Shown piece by piece: positions 8,779 to 17,068 of a stretch of DNA of 64,000 bases. The DNA is taken from positions 49,819-113,818 of IMG/VR virus record IMGVR_UViG_3300010413_000005. One strand, given 5' to 3'. Numbering within the stretch: the stretch's first letter is position 1; every line of letters begins with the position of its first letter. The notes below the pieces were generated by a model. It worked only from the letters and a program-made list of their open reading frames with translations, was not told the DNA's origin and did no database searches. The position numbers were made by a program, and so were the translations under genes. This stretch comes from a virus.

Positions 8779-10366
8779 TCGAATCACCTAGGTTTTTCAC
8801 CGCCCAATTGACAATCGGACGCAATGTCGGAGACATAAATATCTTATTTCCGTTACGCACGCTGTCTGCCATACTCTGAATCGTCGCCAAAAAACGGTCG
8901 CTGTACAACGTCGAATCCAACCCCAATGATCTTATGCCTTCGCGCAATCGCTCGTCTAGCGAATTCGTATCTGCGAATGTATTTTTGATTTTTTCCCTTG
9001 GTTTATCGCTCTTTTTGCGTTTATCCAGATTGGCGCAAGCCACCTGGTCTATCATCGCCGGAGACTTGAGTATGGACACCGGAGGTATGGTCAAGCCTTT
9101 TCTCGCGAAGGAGCCTATATGTTCGTGCCAATACTCGAGAACTTGCCGCGGAGTCACCCCCTTCTCGATGCACAACACTCCGGCCTCTTCCGCATATGAC
9201 TTCTCCTTGTCTGGAAGCACAGAAGGAAACGAGATCGGCCGGCCCTGCGATACTTCGGCCGCGCGGCGATACCGGACGTAGATTCTCGAGAACTCCACTC
9301 CCAGTTTGGCGATCAGTTTCTTGCGTGAGTTGTCACGTTTCGATTTGCTCAATATCCGGAGCATGCGCGGTCGCTCTTTGCTGTTCGGATCGAACGACAC
9401 GCTCGGGTGTCCCCTCTGGTCCAGATTCTCGAAGCGAATTTCTTTACCTCGACGCAAGTCGAGTTCGGCAACTTGTTGCCGAAGGTTTCTCCTCCCAGAA
9501 TCAGCACGTTTCTTCTCCGAAGAAACGAGTACTTTAAATTTGTTTAAATTTAATTTACTTAAATTACTTAAATTTAAATTAGTTAAATTAGGGGATCCAA
9601 GGGGAGCGACTTTAGTCCCTTCCGAGTTGTTTTCAGATTGTTTGTTTTCAACAACTCGATTCGTTTGTTGTAAGTATCCGTCTTCTTTGGTGAATTTCCT
9701 TCTTTTTATCAATTTTTCTTCAACTTTTATTGTATTCCGAATTGTTGATAAATCGCCAGATAGTAAATACAAATTATCTTGATTATTAGTGGTTATATTT
9801 TCTATTAGCATTGAATTGTTGTCGTATGTTTTATAATGATGTAATCGATCGCGTAATACGCAAACATAAAATTGTCCCGCGTAATCATAATAAGTTGTAT
9901 TTGCAGGTTGTGTATTTCCTTTATAATATTGTAAGCGCTTCGATTGTAAAATCAATTCGGATAACGTGACGGCGCTTACATTATTTTCTAACATGAAATT
10001 TGACAATCTAGTGACCGCGTATCCGCTCTTGATCATCAATTTTCTCTCCACTACGACTTCAGTAGGTTTGCCAGATCCGTGTGGAATGAAACTGATGTAA
10101 TTCTTGCGCTCGAGTTCTCTCAATATCTGATTGCTACGACGTTGTGAATACTCCAACTTGTGTGCCAACGCCGTACGTCCGGACTTCAACGTCTTGGAGT
10201 CGTACGTCAAAAGTTTCATCCACACTGCTAGCGCCGGACACGATAACTCTTCACAAGCGGTTTCGATATCGGCCGGACCTTCCCAAGGAAACAATTCTTT
10301 CGTAGCTTTGAAACGCGTTCCGGAGGAATGTTTCGTAGTGGAAAGTATGGGAATGTGTTTTTTCAT
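8768..10366 (-). CDS. Replication initiator-like protein with winged helix and internal AT-rich origin candidate
   Basis: A 532-residue protein. The N-terminal part (about 30-100) is a winged helix: LSCPALAVWMKLLTYDS, SGRTALAHKLEYSQRRSNQILRELERKNYI, then a basic wing. The C-terminal 200 residues are helical and end just before the DnaC-like loader, the order of lambda O-P or primosomal DnaD-type initiators. The middle is low in complexity (Asn/Leu/Lys runs) because the DNA there is extremely AT-rich and holds iteron-like motifs. The ATG at 10366 was chosen over a start 14 codons upstream, which would lie inside a large inverted repeat. Confidence 0.7.
   Translation of the reverse strand: MKKHIPILSTTKHSSGTRFKATKELFPWEGPADIETACEELSCPALAVWMKLLTYDSKTLKSGRTALAHKLEYSQRRSNQILRELERKNYISFIPHGSGKPTEVVVERKLMIKSGYAVTRLSNFMLENNVSAVTLSELILQSKRLQYYKGNTQPANTTYYDYAGQFYVCVLRDRLHHYKTYDNNSMLIENITTNNQDNLYLLSGDLSTIRNTIKVEEKLIKRRKFTKEDGYLQQTNRVVENKQSENNSEGTKVAPLGSPNLTNLNLSNLSKLNLNKFKVLVSSEKKRADSGRRNLRQQVAELDLRRGKEIRFENLDQRGHPSVSFDPNSKERPRMLRILSKSKRDNSRKKLIAKLGVEFSRIYVRYRRAAEVSQGRPISFPSVLPDKEKSYAEEAGVLCIEKGVTPRQVLEYWHEHIGSFARKGLTIPPVSILKSPAMIDQVACANLDKRKKSDKPREKIKNTFADTNSLDERLREGIRSLGLDSTLYSDRFLATIQSMADSVRNGNKIFMSPTLRPIVNWAVKNLGDSNEK
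9535..9990. other. Candidate replication origin inside the initiator gene
   Basis: The region around 9535-9593 is nearly pure A/T with repeated TTAAATTTAA-like units, a natural unwinding element. Between 9828 and 9987 lie three copies of a TAATGTAAGCG-like motif: a degenerate copy at 9828-9847, a good copy at 9923-9940, and an inverted copy at 9970-9987. The same motif forms a phased array at 59424-59482. An origin inside the initiator gene is known from lambdoid phages. Binding and origin function are inferred. Confidence 0.55.
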
Positions 10367-10381
10367 TCGAGAATTAAAAGA

Positions 10382-10419
10382 GAAACGGCTCCGTGCATAG
10401 AGGAACACGGAGCCGTTTC
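10382..10419 (-). terminator. Perfect 14-bp inverted repeat in the initiator leader
   Basis: The arms GAAACGGCTCCGTG and CACGGAGCCGTTTC are perfect complements around a 10-base loop. On the transcribed (minus) strand the hairpin is followed by TCTCTTTT, so it resembles an intrinsic terminator or attenuator between the UvsW-like helicase gene and the initiator gene, whose ATG is only 16 bases downstream. It could limit initiator expression. It could also be a protein-binding site, since its position next to the initiator suits autoregulation. Confidence 0.5.
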
Positions 10420-10504
10420 AATGGGAGATTCGAATATCTTGGTACAGTGCCTTTTGGCGATTAAGTTAGTATAGCGCTTTTCGCTCGGAGCTACTGATTT
10501 TTTT

Positions 10505-11986
10505 TTAGTCATCGGAAGATTCTTTCACAGTCACGCTGAATTCGGACTCCGAGCGATAAACCTTCAATCGCTCTTTGGAATGCTTAGTGAAGTACGAATT
10601 GGTGTGGTCCATGAAATCTATCAAGGTCGCTTCCGTTTTGCCCTCTGCGATCGTCATGTTTCTCATGCGTTGGATGGTAGCCTTGGCGTCTCTTCCACCT
10701 TCAGCGTTGATGACGCATTCGATCTCGGGAATGTCTATCCCTTCTCCGAATACGGTTCCTATCAATATGTTGAAGTCGCCGCTCAAGTAATCGTCTATCA
10801 CTTCTTGTCGTTTGTGTTTTTGATGTTTGCCAACTACCACACCGTATTGTGCCCCTCTTGATTCCAAGGCGTCTACTATCATCTGTATCTGCTCAAGGCT
10901 GTTAGAGACCACAAGGACTTTCATCCTATGGGCAAATTGATGTGCCAACGCAGCGATTCTATCATTTCGATACTCGTTCGCTACGATACCGCGGCGCCGG
11001 AGCGTTTGACTCCATTTCATGTGAGCTATGTTGTCCGGTTTCCTGATCGGATAGACCAACACGTTTTGTCGCATGAGAAATCCGTCTTTTATGAGCCTGG
11101 AAGACGGAACGTCGATTCTAATCGGTCCGCATGAAGCTTTGAGCCAAATGACTCCCATCGACTGTTCTCTTTTATTGTCCAATAACGCGGTCGCCGAAAG
11201 TCCTATTTTGAATCGAGCGTCGAAGTCCTGTATGGTCTTGTGCCATTCTCCGGTCCCTTTGAAATGGTGAAATTCATCAGCTATGATAACGTCGATTCTC
11301 TTTATCAAATCGGCGTATCGCGGATCTCTGGGAACTGTCTTCCATTTGCCATGCTTGTCTTTGTAGCGCCGGCCTCTCAATAAAGTGAGCGTTTGAGCAG
11401 TCGCGACCGTAATGAACTTGGGATCGAATTCGGAGTCTCCTATGATTCCGATTTCAGTACACAAAGCTTCTTCGAGAGAGCTTATCGTTTGATACAGAAG
11501 CATTTGCGACGGAACTATGAACAGAGTCGAATGGCCTAATATGGATATGATTCGAGCAGCGGTTTTCGTTTTACCGCTTCTTATGGGCATCTTGATGATG
11601 CCGTTGCCGAATAATCGAGCCTTTCTTATGTCCCGAGTTACCGAAAGAACTGCCTCTAATTGGTAGTTTCTCAGTTGGATGTTTTCGTTCCAATTGATTT
11701 TTCGTCGTTCTGTATGTACTTTTCTCAAGTCGACTACGTCGTAATCCACTTTCCATTCTTTCAGCACCTCCGCGACGTCTTCGAGCATTCCGATCGGGAC
11801 CGTGTATCCGCGTTTTTCGCTGAAAGTCAACAAATGAGTTCGTCCATCCCAGAATCCGCTTTTGAAGCTCGGAGCGAATCGATGCCCGGCGACCAGATAA
11901 CTGGTGACTTCCTTTATGGCCTTGATCACACTGATGTGTACGCCTTCCAACGTGATCAATCGATTATCCAATATCAATCTGGGCAT
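10505..11986 (-). CDS. SF2 DNA/RNA helicase, UvsW-like
   Basis: A 493-residue superfamily 2 helicase. The N-terminal 95 residues form a small domain like that of T4 UvsW. Then come RNYQ (106-109), a divergent Walker A MPIRSGKT (133-140), DEFH (237-240), GLSAT (262-266) and a C-terminal helicase lobe with ILIGTVFGEGIDIPEI. T4 UvsW unwinds R-loops and stalled forks. A GTG start 13 codons upstream (12025) is possible. Neither start has a good Shine-Dalgarno site; the ATG gives the length expected from UvsW. Confidence 0.82.
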   Translation of the reverse strand: MPRLILDNRLITLEGVHISVIKAIKEVTSYLVAGHRFAPSFKSGFWDGRTHLLTFSEKRGYTVPIGMLEDVAEVLKEWKVDYDVVDLRKVHTERRKINWNENIQLRNYQLEAVLSVTRDIRKARLFGNGIIKMPIRSGKTKTAARIISILGHSTLFIVPSQMLLYQTISSLEEALCTEIGIIGDSEFDPKFITVATAQTLTLLRGRRYKDKHGKWKTVPRDPRYADLIKRIDVIIADEFHHFKGTGEWHKTIQDFDARFKIGLSATALLDNKREQSMGVIWLKASCGPIRIDVPSSRLIKDGFLMRQNVLVYPIRKPDNIAHMKWSQTLRRRGIVANEYRNDRIAALAHQFAHRMKVLVVSNSLEQIQMIVDALESRGAQYGVVVGKHQKHKRQEVIDDYLSGDFNILIGTVFGEGIDIPEIECVINAEGGRDAKATIQRMRNMTIAEGKTEATLIDFMDHTNSYFTKHSKERLKVYRSESEFSVTVKESSDD

Positions 11987-12032
11987 AGAAGTGCGACGAA
12001 TTTGAAAAATAATTCGTAGTATCACGCGCGTC

Positions 12033-12060
12033 TAGCGCGATATGAAATTAATTAGCGCGA
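12033..12060 (-). promoter_or_regulatory. Twin TAGCGCGA boxes upstream of the UvsW-like gene
   Basis: Two direct copies of TAGCGCGA start at 12033 and 12053, 20 bases apart (about two helix turns), in the short gap before the helicase gene. The spacing suits a dimeric or tandem DNA-binding protein. No clear -35/-10 pair accompanies them. The gap also holds an AT-rich inverted repeat at 11998-12017. Function is inferred. Confidence 0.25.
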
Positions 12061-12068
12061 ACGGAAAA

Positions 12069-12206
12069 TTATTCTGAAGTGACTTGTTCTACTTTGTCTT
12101 TGGTTTTTTCTGCGTCGTCGGAGCTAAGATATCCTAATGAATACAGAATTGAGATGGCAGCGGTGATTACCGCGGCGATTATCGCGCTAATTTGCTTCTT
12201 ACTCAT
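12069..12206 (-). CDS. 45-residue single-span membrane protein
   Basis: A short gene with a strong AGGAGGAG and ATG at 12206, one base after the stop of the lipoprotein gene. The product has a short basic N-terminus (MSKKQ), one hydrophobic segment of about 20 residues (6-26, rich in Ala and Ile) and a charged C-terminal tail ending in KVEQVTSE. It is probably an inner-membrane protein. Small proteins of this shape next to a lipoprotein occur in lysis or exclusion cassettes, but nothing in the sequence proves a holin role. Confidence 0.7.
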   Translation of the reverse strand: MSKKQISAIIAAVITAAISILYSLGYLSSDDAEKTKDKVEQVTSE

Positions 12207-12207
12207 G

Positions 12208-12741
12208 TCACTCCTCCTGTTCGATTATGACCGGATGTTCTTTGTCTCGTTTGAGCATCCTTTCCGTTATTGTTTCCACGTTGTTCACATTTTCGTTATC
12301 TCTTTTCTTGTACGGATCTTCTTCGGTGCTGATTCGCGTCCACAATCTTTCGTCGTAGTGATACGGAACGGCTAGAGCTCCTTGTTCGCAATCAGCCAAG
12401 GCATGAATCGCTTCGTGCATCATGGTGTGCTTGAAAGCGGTTCCTTTCAAATCGCTGGCGATTGCTATTTCGTTTTTATCGTAAGTGGTGCAACCAGCTA
12501 TCGAATCCTTGGTTCTACCGTTACAAGTTATAGGTCTGTCTTTGATTATCACATCGTAATTGAAAAGGTCCGCGTAGCACCGATCGCTTACCCTCCATAT
12601 CATCATGTCCCAAGCTGCGACCGAGATCAACATCTCGGGATATTCGACTTGTTCGCCTGGACGCAGTTCGTACGGATCCGTTTGGCAGGCGGACGATATC
12701 GCGAGCGCCAACCCGATTAGTAGTATGTTCAACTTTTTCAT
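12208..12741 (-). CDS. Lipoprotein with HExxHxxxD metalloprotease motif
   Basis: A 177-residue protein. A signal peptide (KK, then a hydrophobic run) ends in ISSAC with the lipid-accepting cysteine at 19, so it is probably exported and lipid-anchored. Residues 109-117 read HEAIHALAD, the HExxHxxxD zinc-site pattern of some small peptidases. Four further cysteines (54, 73, 84, 118) could form disulfides in the periplasm. The C-terminus is acidic-basic mixed. It may act in lysis, superinfection exclusion or processing of an envelope protein. A phage-encoded lipoprotein also argues for a host with lipoprotein export. Confidence 0.7.
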   Translation of the reverse strand: MKKLNILLIGLALAISSACQTDPYELRPGEQVEYPEMLISVAAWDMMIWRVSDRCYADLFNYDVIIKDRPITCNGRTKDSIAGCTTYDKNEIAIASDLKGTAFKHTMMHEAIHALADCEQGALAVPYHYDERLWTRISTEEDPYKKRDNENVNNVETITERMLKRDKEHPVIIEQEE

Positions 12742-12768
12742 TTACAAACCTTTCTTTTATCGGCGTTA

Positions 12769-15700
12769 TCACGGAAGTGTAACACTGGATTGTAGAACGT
12801 TATCGTTGATAACAGCTCCGGTTCCAGTATTTTGGATCGCAGGAGTCGTGGTGTATTCATTCAAACAGATATTTTCCGTTACGATGTTATAATTTCCACT
12901 AGATAGATTGATCCAATCGTTATTGCCCATTCCGACCGAATTCGAGTTGGCAAAAAGGTGATTGGCGTGTACTCGTAATGATTGGTGAAGCGTTCCAGCC
13001 TTGATGAATTCTCCTTCGTATTCCATGGTGAATTCGCAATTTTCTACTGATCCGCCATTGTGAAGAGAACTATCGGAGAACTCAACAAGGAATGTATTGA
13101 ACGCTCCGTTCGATCCTTGGTTGTTCCTTACCTTTCTAATCTGACAATTGTGCGCGTTGCTGACCCTGATGAATGTACGTCCGTAGCTCGCGTAATTGGA
13201 AGTCGTACTTGTGAAGTACCATTGCCCTCCGTATCCGTACAAGAACAAGTCTTCTAAAACACAATGGTCGCCTGTCACCTCTATATACGATTTACTAGTC
13301 GGTTCCGGAGGTCTTGCCGAATTGTAGAATTCGAATCTGGCGTGAATTATTTTGCAATAATCTCCTGCCATTTCTATGCAAGATTCGACGTTGCCGCTTC
13401 CGAGAGAAGTATCGAAATCTGTCAACATCTTGAGATTCATTATCGTCGTTTCACCCTTCATGGAAAAGAACGCGAAACCAGGAGAAACGACATCCCAAGA
13501 AGTAGGAATGAAATTCAATTCGAAACCGTCTACGAAACAATCCGTAAAGCAGAAGATTGAATCATTTCCCGGTCCGGCGATATCTCGATCCATATACACA
13601 CTTTGTACGTCTATCACGAGATCTCTGATTTTGCAATCCTGGAATAAAATCCATTCGTAATTGTGAATTGTTCTTTCATCTGTGGTTCCGGTCGCCTTCC
13701 TGAATTTGCAATTGTATAGTGTTCCTTCCTTGATTTTGATCATATGATCGGTAGCGCCGCTGAATCTCATGAAAGTAGCGTTCATATTGAAGCTGCAATC
13801 AATGTAATCGACGCCTTCTGTGTCTATCATACAAGGTTGGGAGGAGTTGTCTCTGTCCGCTTCTGCGCCGGAGAAATGGCAACCTCTGAAAGTTCTTTGA
13901 GACGTTTCGTGTGAAGTTCCAGCAGAAGAAAGAACGAGTTTTCCGCTATCCGAATACACATAACAATTCTCGAATGAAACCTTGCGATTGCCACTAGTGA
14001 TGCTTATGGCCGGAGTGTAATTCGCCGTTCCTCCGGCGTCGATGACGATTACACAACCGATGAAATGCGAATCTTCTCCGTCGACTACGAGAGCATTTTG
14101 TCCTGATTCTTTTTGGATGAATGCGCAATTTACGAAAACCTTTTTTCTGGAAACTGCGTATCCGTTGTTGTACGGCGATCCTTGCGTCTTGAACGTCGGC
14201 GATCCGTTCGTTTCATTCACGAAAACGCAATTGGAGAAGTAATCAACGCTAACACCTGTGGAAGTCGTTATTACTTGGAATGTTCCGCTCGAGAGCGGCG
14301 TTCCGGAACCGGAAAGAGAATCCGGAACATGACAACTGCGCATCGAAGTGGCTTCGTTTCCGCCCAAACCACCTCCACCGGTGGCTGTGCCGCCTCCGTA
14401 GTGTTGAAAAGCGTTCGGAGCAAGTAGGCAATGTTCAGCATGAAACGGACCGTCGTCTCCTAAGATGGAATATAACGTCGCGCCCATCTGCAGATTTTTG
14501 AACACACCGTACCAATTGAATCCAGAAACCGCGGTGGGAGCGAACAATCTCGATTTCAAGATGTTCTCGCCTTCGATAACCGGCATGTACGATTTGCTCA
14601 TATTTGAACTGGTAAAGAGAAAAGTTCCGGTTCCTTTCAAGAAGTGTTTTTCGGAACCCCAAGACGAAATAACGCTATCTATTCCTTGAAGATCAGCCTG
14701 CATGGTCGCTTGGCTAACGGAATGTGTAATGCCGATACGAGATCTGGCGAGTTGACGATCTGCGTCGGTCATCTTGGTTTTCACTTCGTTTCCGCTTGTG
14801 CCGAGTCCTCCCCAAGAAGCAGAAGCAGAAGGAGCGGTTTGCGCGTAACTGGAAGGATCGAGGCAAATCAGATTTGCGCCTCCGGCGACGCTGGTCAAAT
14901 CATCCACCATCTCTTCTATCGCCGTTTGCATATTGGTAGCTGCGATCGCCCAACTGATAGGAGACGCTCCGGTGTACGGTGTGAAAGATATGCTTACGGC
15001 CGAATTGGCAGCCAAGATTATCTGTCCGCTGATGTCGAACACCGTAGGCGTTCCGCCGTTACCGGTAACAACTCCGGCGAAGAAATGAGCTCCGGAAGTC
15101 GATATGGGATTGCCGGCCGCGCGGCGAACGGAAATGCCTACCAGTTGAACCCAATAATCGGATGCGGTCGTGGACACCGTGGTCTGTCCCAAAGTGCCAG
15201 TGGTAGTTATCTTGTTTTCTCCGCCTCCATAAGCTACGGTACACTCTTCTATCGCGATCGCCGGAGTCAACGCTCCGGCCGCGGGCACCTTCCTGAAGAC
15301 TCGAACAGTACGTCCGGAGTTGTCTTCTCCGTTTTGGGTTACCGAATCCACACCAAATGTTATCGTTCCGCCATTGTCTACGACCGAATCCGGTTCCGCT
15401 TGTTCTCCGACGTCCTCTATGTATTTGACATATTCCGGATTGCCATACGTAGGATTGATCTGAATTCCATAAGGTTTGGAAATGTATCCGGCGCCTACTT
15501 CGTAATCAACAGCGTTCGAATTTTCGAACACCGCGGAACGAGTTACGAGAGAAAGATCCAGAATGTTGCCCAACCCGTCGTGCGCGTCTCCGGCACCTCC
15601 GGTCTTCAGATCCATTTGTACTTGATCCGCTCCCGGAGAAGATAAAGCCATCTTTTCCAAAAAGCTTCCGTTGCTGTAGGCGCGCGAAATGATCCCTCTA

Positions 15701-15798
15701 CAGATTCCCTGCGTATATCCCAACAGTCTGGTCCCGAAGTCTTCGAAACCCATAACTCTTTTTTCGCAGATGTTTGAGAATTCATCTAAAGTGGCCAT
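12769..15798 (-). CDS. Large tail fibre/tailspike-like protein with beta-helix region
   Basis: A 1009-residue protein placed after the gpI-like baseplate gene, where P2-type phages keep the fibre. The N-terminal 100 residues probably attach to the baseplate. Residues 150-270 are beta-sandwich-like (with TTTGTLGQTTVSTTASDYWVQ, also seen in the gpJ-like protein as a similar ATTGLLGQTTPST string). From about 370 onward, repeated short strands with C/N-rich turns (SCHVPDSL, NCVFVNE, NCAFIQKES, GCVIVID, NCYVYSDS, GCHFSG) are typical of right-handed parallel beta-helix tailspikes. It probably binds or cleaves a surface glycan. No catalytic residues can be assigned. Confidence 0.75.
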   Translation of the reverse strand: MATLDEFSNICEKRVMGFEDFGTRLLGYTQGICRGIISRAYSNGSFLEKMALSSPGADQVQMDLKTGGAGDAHDGLGNILDLSLVTRSAVFENSNAVDYEVGAGYISKPYGIQINPTYGNPEYVKYIEDVGEQAEPDSVVDNGGTITFGVDSVTQNGEDNSGRTVRVFRKVPAAGALTPAIAIEECTVAYGGGENKITTTGTLGQTTVSTTASDYWVQLVGISVRRAAGNPISTSGAHFFAGVVTGNGGTPTVFDISGQIILAANSAVSISFTPYTGASPISWAIAATNMQTAIEEMVDDLTSVAGGANLICLDPSSYAQTAPSASASWGGLGTSGNEVKTKMTDADRQLARSRIGITHSVSQATMQADLQGIDSVISSWGSEKHFLKGTGTFLFTSSNMSKSYMPVIEGENILKSRLFAPTAVSGFNWYGVFKNLQMGATLYSILGDDGPFHAEHCLLAPNAFQHYGGGTATGGGGLGGNEATSMRSCHVPDSLSGSGTPLSSGTFQVITTSTGVSVDYFSNCVFVNETNGSPTFKTQGSPYNNGYAVSRKKVFVNCAFIQKESGQNALVVDGEDSHFIGCVIVIDAGGTANYTPAISITSGNRKVSFENCYVYSDSGKLVLSSAGTSHETSQRTFRGCHFSGAEADRDNSSQPCMIDTEGVDYIDCSFNMNATFMRFSGATDHMIKIKEGTLYNCKFRKATGTTDERTIHNYEWILFQDCKIRDLVIDVQSVYMDRDIAGPGNDSIFCFTDCFVDGFELNFIPTSWDVVSPGFAFFSMKGETTIMNLKMLTDFDTSLGSGNVESCIEMAGDYCKIIHARFEFYNSARPPEPTSKSYIEVTGDHCVLEDLFLYGYGGQWYFTSTTSNYASYGRTFIRVSNAHNCQIRKVRNNQGSNGAFNTFLVEFSDSSLHNGGSVENCEFTMEYEGEFIKAGTLHQSLRVHANHLFANSNSVGMGNNDWINLSSGNYNIVTENICLNEYTTTPAIQNTGTGAVINDNVLQSSVTLP

Positions 15799-15805
15799 AA
15801 TTTCC

Positions 15806-17068
15806 TCACGTGTTTATATCTACGGTATCGTTCTCCATAGGGTTGAAAAACATTTCCACTTCGGACAACTCGATTTGTGTGCCCGTTGTTTGGCCTACGC
15901 CTAACGAACCGCTGGAGTGCGAAGAGTCGTTCGTATCTATTACCTGCAATGTGTCGAAATACACTCTAATAACGTTATATGTGCTTTCTGGTATTATTTC
16001 TACGCGAATAGCATAATACGTATCAGGTTGTATTTCTGTGGTGTAAGTGGAAAGCATATTGACGCTCGCCAGAACCGTATCGATTCCGGCGACCGATTTC
16101 GAAAGTCTTATGACGTTGGGGAATGTTGGATGGTCGTTCAAGAATACAGAAATCAAATAGTAATCGTTTTCTCCGGTTCGATAGAAATAGCAATGCATCG
16201 ATTTGGTATCGCTACGTATTTTCCATGTGGCCGTGTAATTGGTCCAATCCGGAGCGGCGTCCAATCCCACGTGTGTTTCGGTATCGCCGGCCGGATCATT
16301 CAACGTCAGCACGCCTCCGCTGACAGTGGATATGCTATTGGTTCCGTCTTCCCACTGCGAATTGTCACCTTCGGTTGTGAATAAGTCCAAGAAACCTAAA
16401 TAGCTTATCACTACTCTTTCGTTCACTGGACGGGTCAATTTCGCGAGTTCTCTTACGAGAGCGTGATCCAATGTTCCGTCGTCCACGATTCTTATGTTGT
16501 ATCGATTCTCGTCGTAATTCGGAGGACCGGGAAGATTTATCATGTGAGGATCGTATCCTTCTCTGTCTTCTGTCAAAGCGGTTCCGTCCATGACAATTCT
16601 GAAATCGAACCAATTCCAAATGCGTACTCGAGCTCCAGTTACCAACTTCAATAGATCGATTATCGAATTCTCCGGACCTCTCTTCTTCCAAAACGGGACC
16701 GATGCTATGATAAGTCTCCGTAGTGTTTCCGAATCCAGTTGATCCGTTATATGGTCCAATTCCGACGTCCAACCCACAATATTCTTCTGGTAAATCAAAA
16801 ACGATTCTGATACAGTAGGAATGTCCCATAGCAACGGTAGATTGCGTATATTCTGTGTTATATCTCTCCATATCTGTTGTGGTCCTTCGAGATATCTTTC
16901 TACAAATTGCCCGCCTTCGTTTTGATCCGCGATCCTGATTCCTTCGATCAGAAATTTGTACATCTCCATCCTCAGCGGTTCTTCCACACTGGGCATAGGA
17001 ATGTATCCGATCATAGGACTGGATTGCGTATGGAGCGGATTTCCGGATTGATCTTGGATGACTGCCAT
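15806..17068 (-). CDS. Baseplate protein, P2 gpI-like, with C-terminal lectin-like domain
   Basis: A 420-residue protein. Residues about 20-210 match the layout of tail protein I: a helix-rich segment, SETLRRLIIASVPFWKKRGPENSIIDLL, then GARVRIWNWFDFRI. This family links the baseplate wedge to the fibre. About 200 extra C-terminal residues have a concanavalin/LamG-like beta-sandwich character (THVGLDAAPDWTNYTATWKI, ENDYYLISVF, YYAIRVEIIPE, IRVYFDTLQVIDTND), probably for glycan binding. The start overlaps the stop of the gene before it by one base (TAATG). Confidence 0.75.
   Translation of the reverse strand: MAVIQDQSGNPLHTQSSPMIGYIPMPSVEEPLRMEMYKFLIEGIRIADQNEGGQFVERYLEGPQQIWRDITQNIRNLPLLWDIPTVSESFLIYQKNIVGWTSELDHITDQLDSETLRRLIIASVPFWKKRGPENSIIDLLKLVTGARVRIWNWFDFRIVMDGTALTEDREGYDPHMINLPGPPNYDENRYNIRIVDDGTLDHALVRELAKLTRPVNERVVISYLGFLDLFTTEGDNSQWEDGTNSISTVSGGVLTLNDPAGDTETHVGLDAAPDWTNYTATWKIRSDTKSMHCYFYRTGENDYYLISVFLNDHPTFPNVIRLSKSVAGIDTVLASVNMLSTYTTEIQPDTYYAIRVEIIPESTYNVIRVYFDTLQVIDTNDSSHSSGSLGVGQTTGTQIELSEVEMFFNPMENDTVDINT

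Noticed and set aside
14644-15645. Long plus-strand open frame (333 codons), and similar ones at 6477-7073, 53137-54081 and 7101-7877
   Set aside because: All lie antisense to strongly supported minus-strand genes, lack Shine-Dalgarno sites and have unnatural composition (runs of Arg, Ser and His). They are open because the sense genes avoid certain codons.
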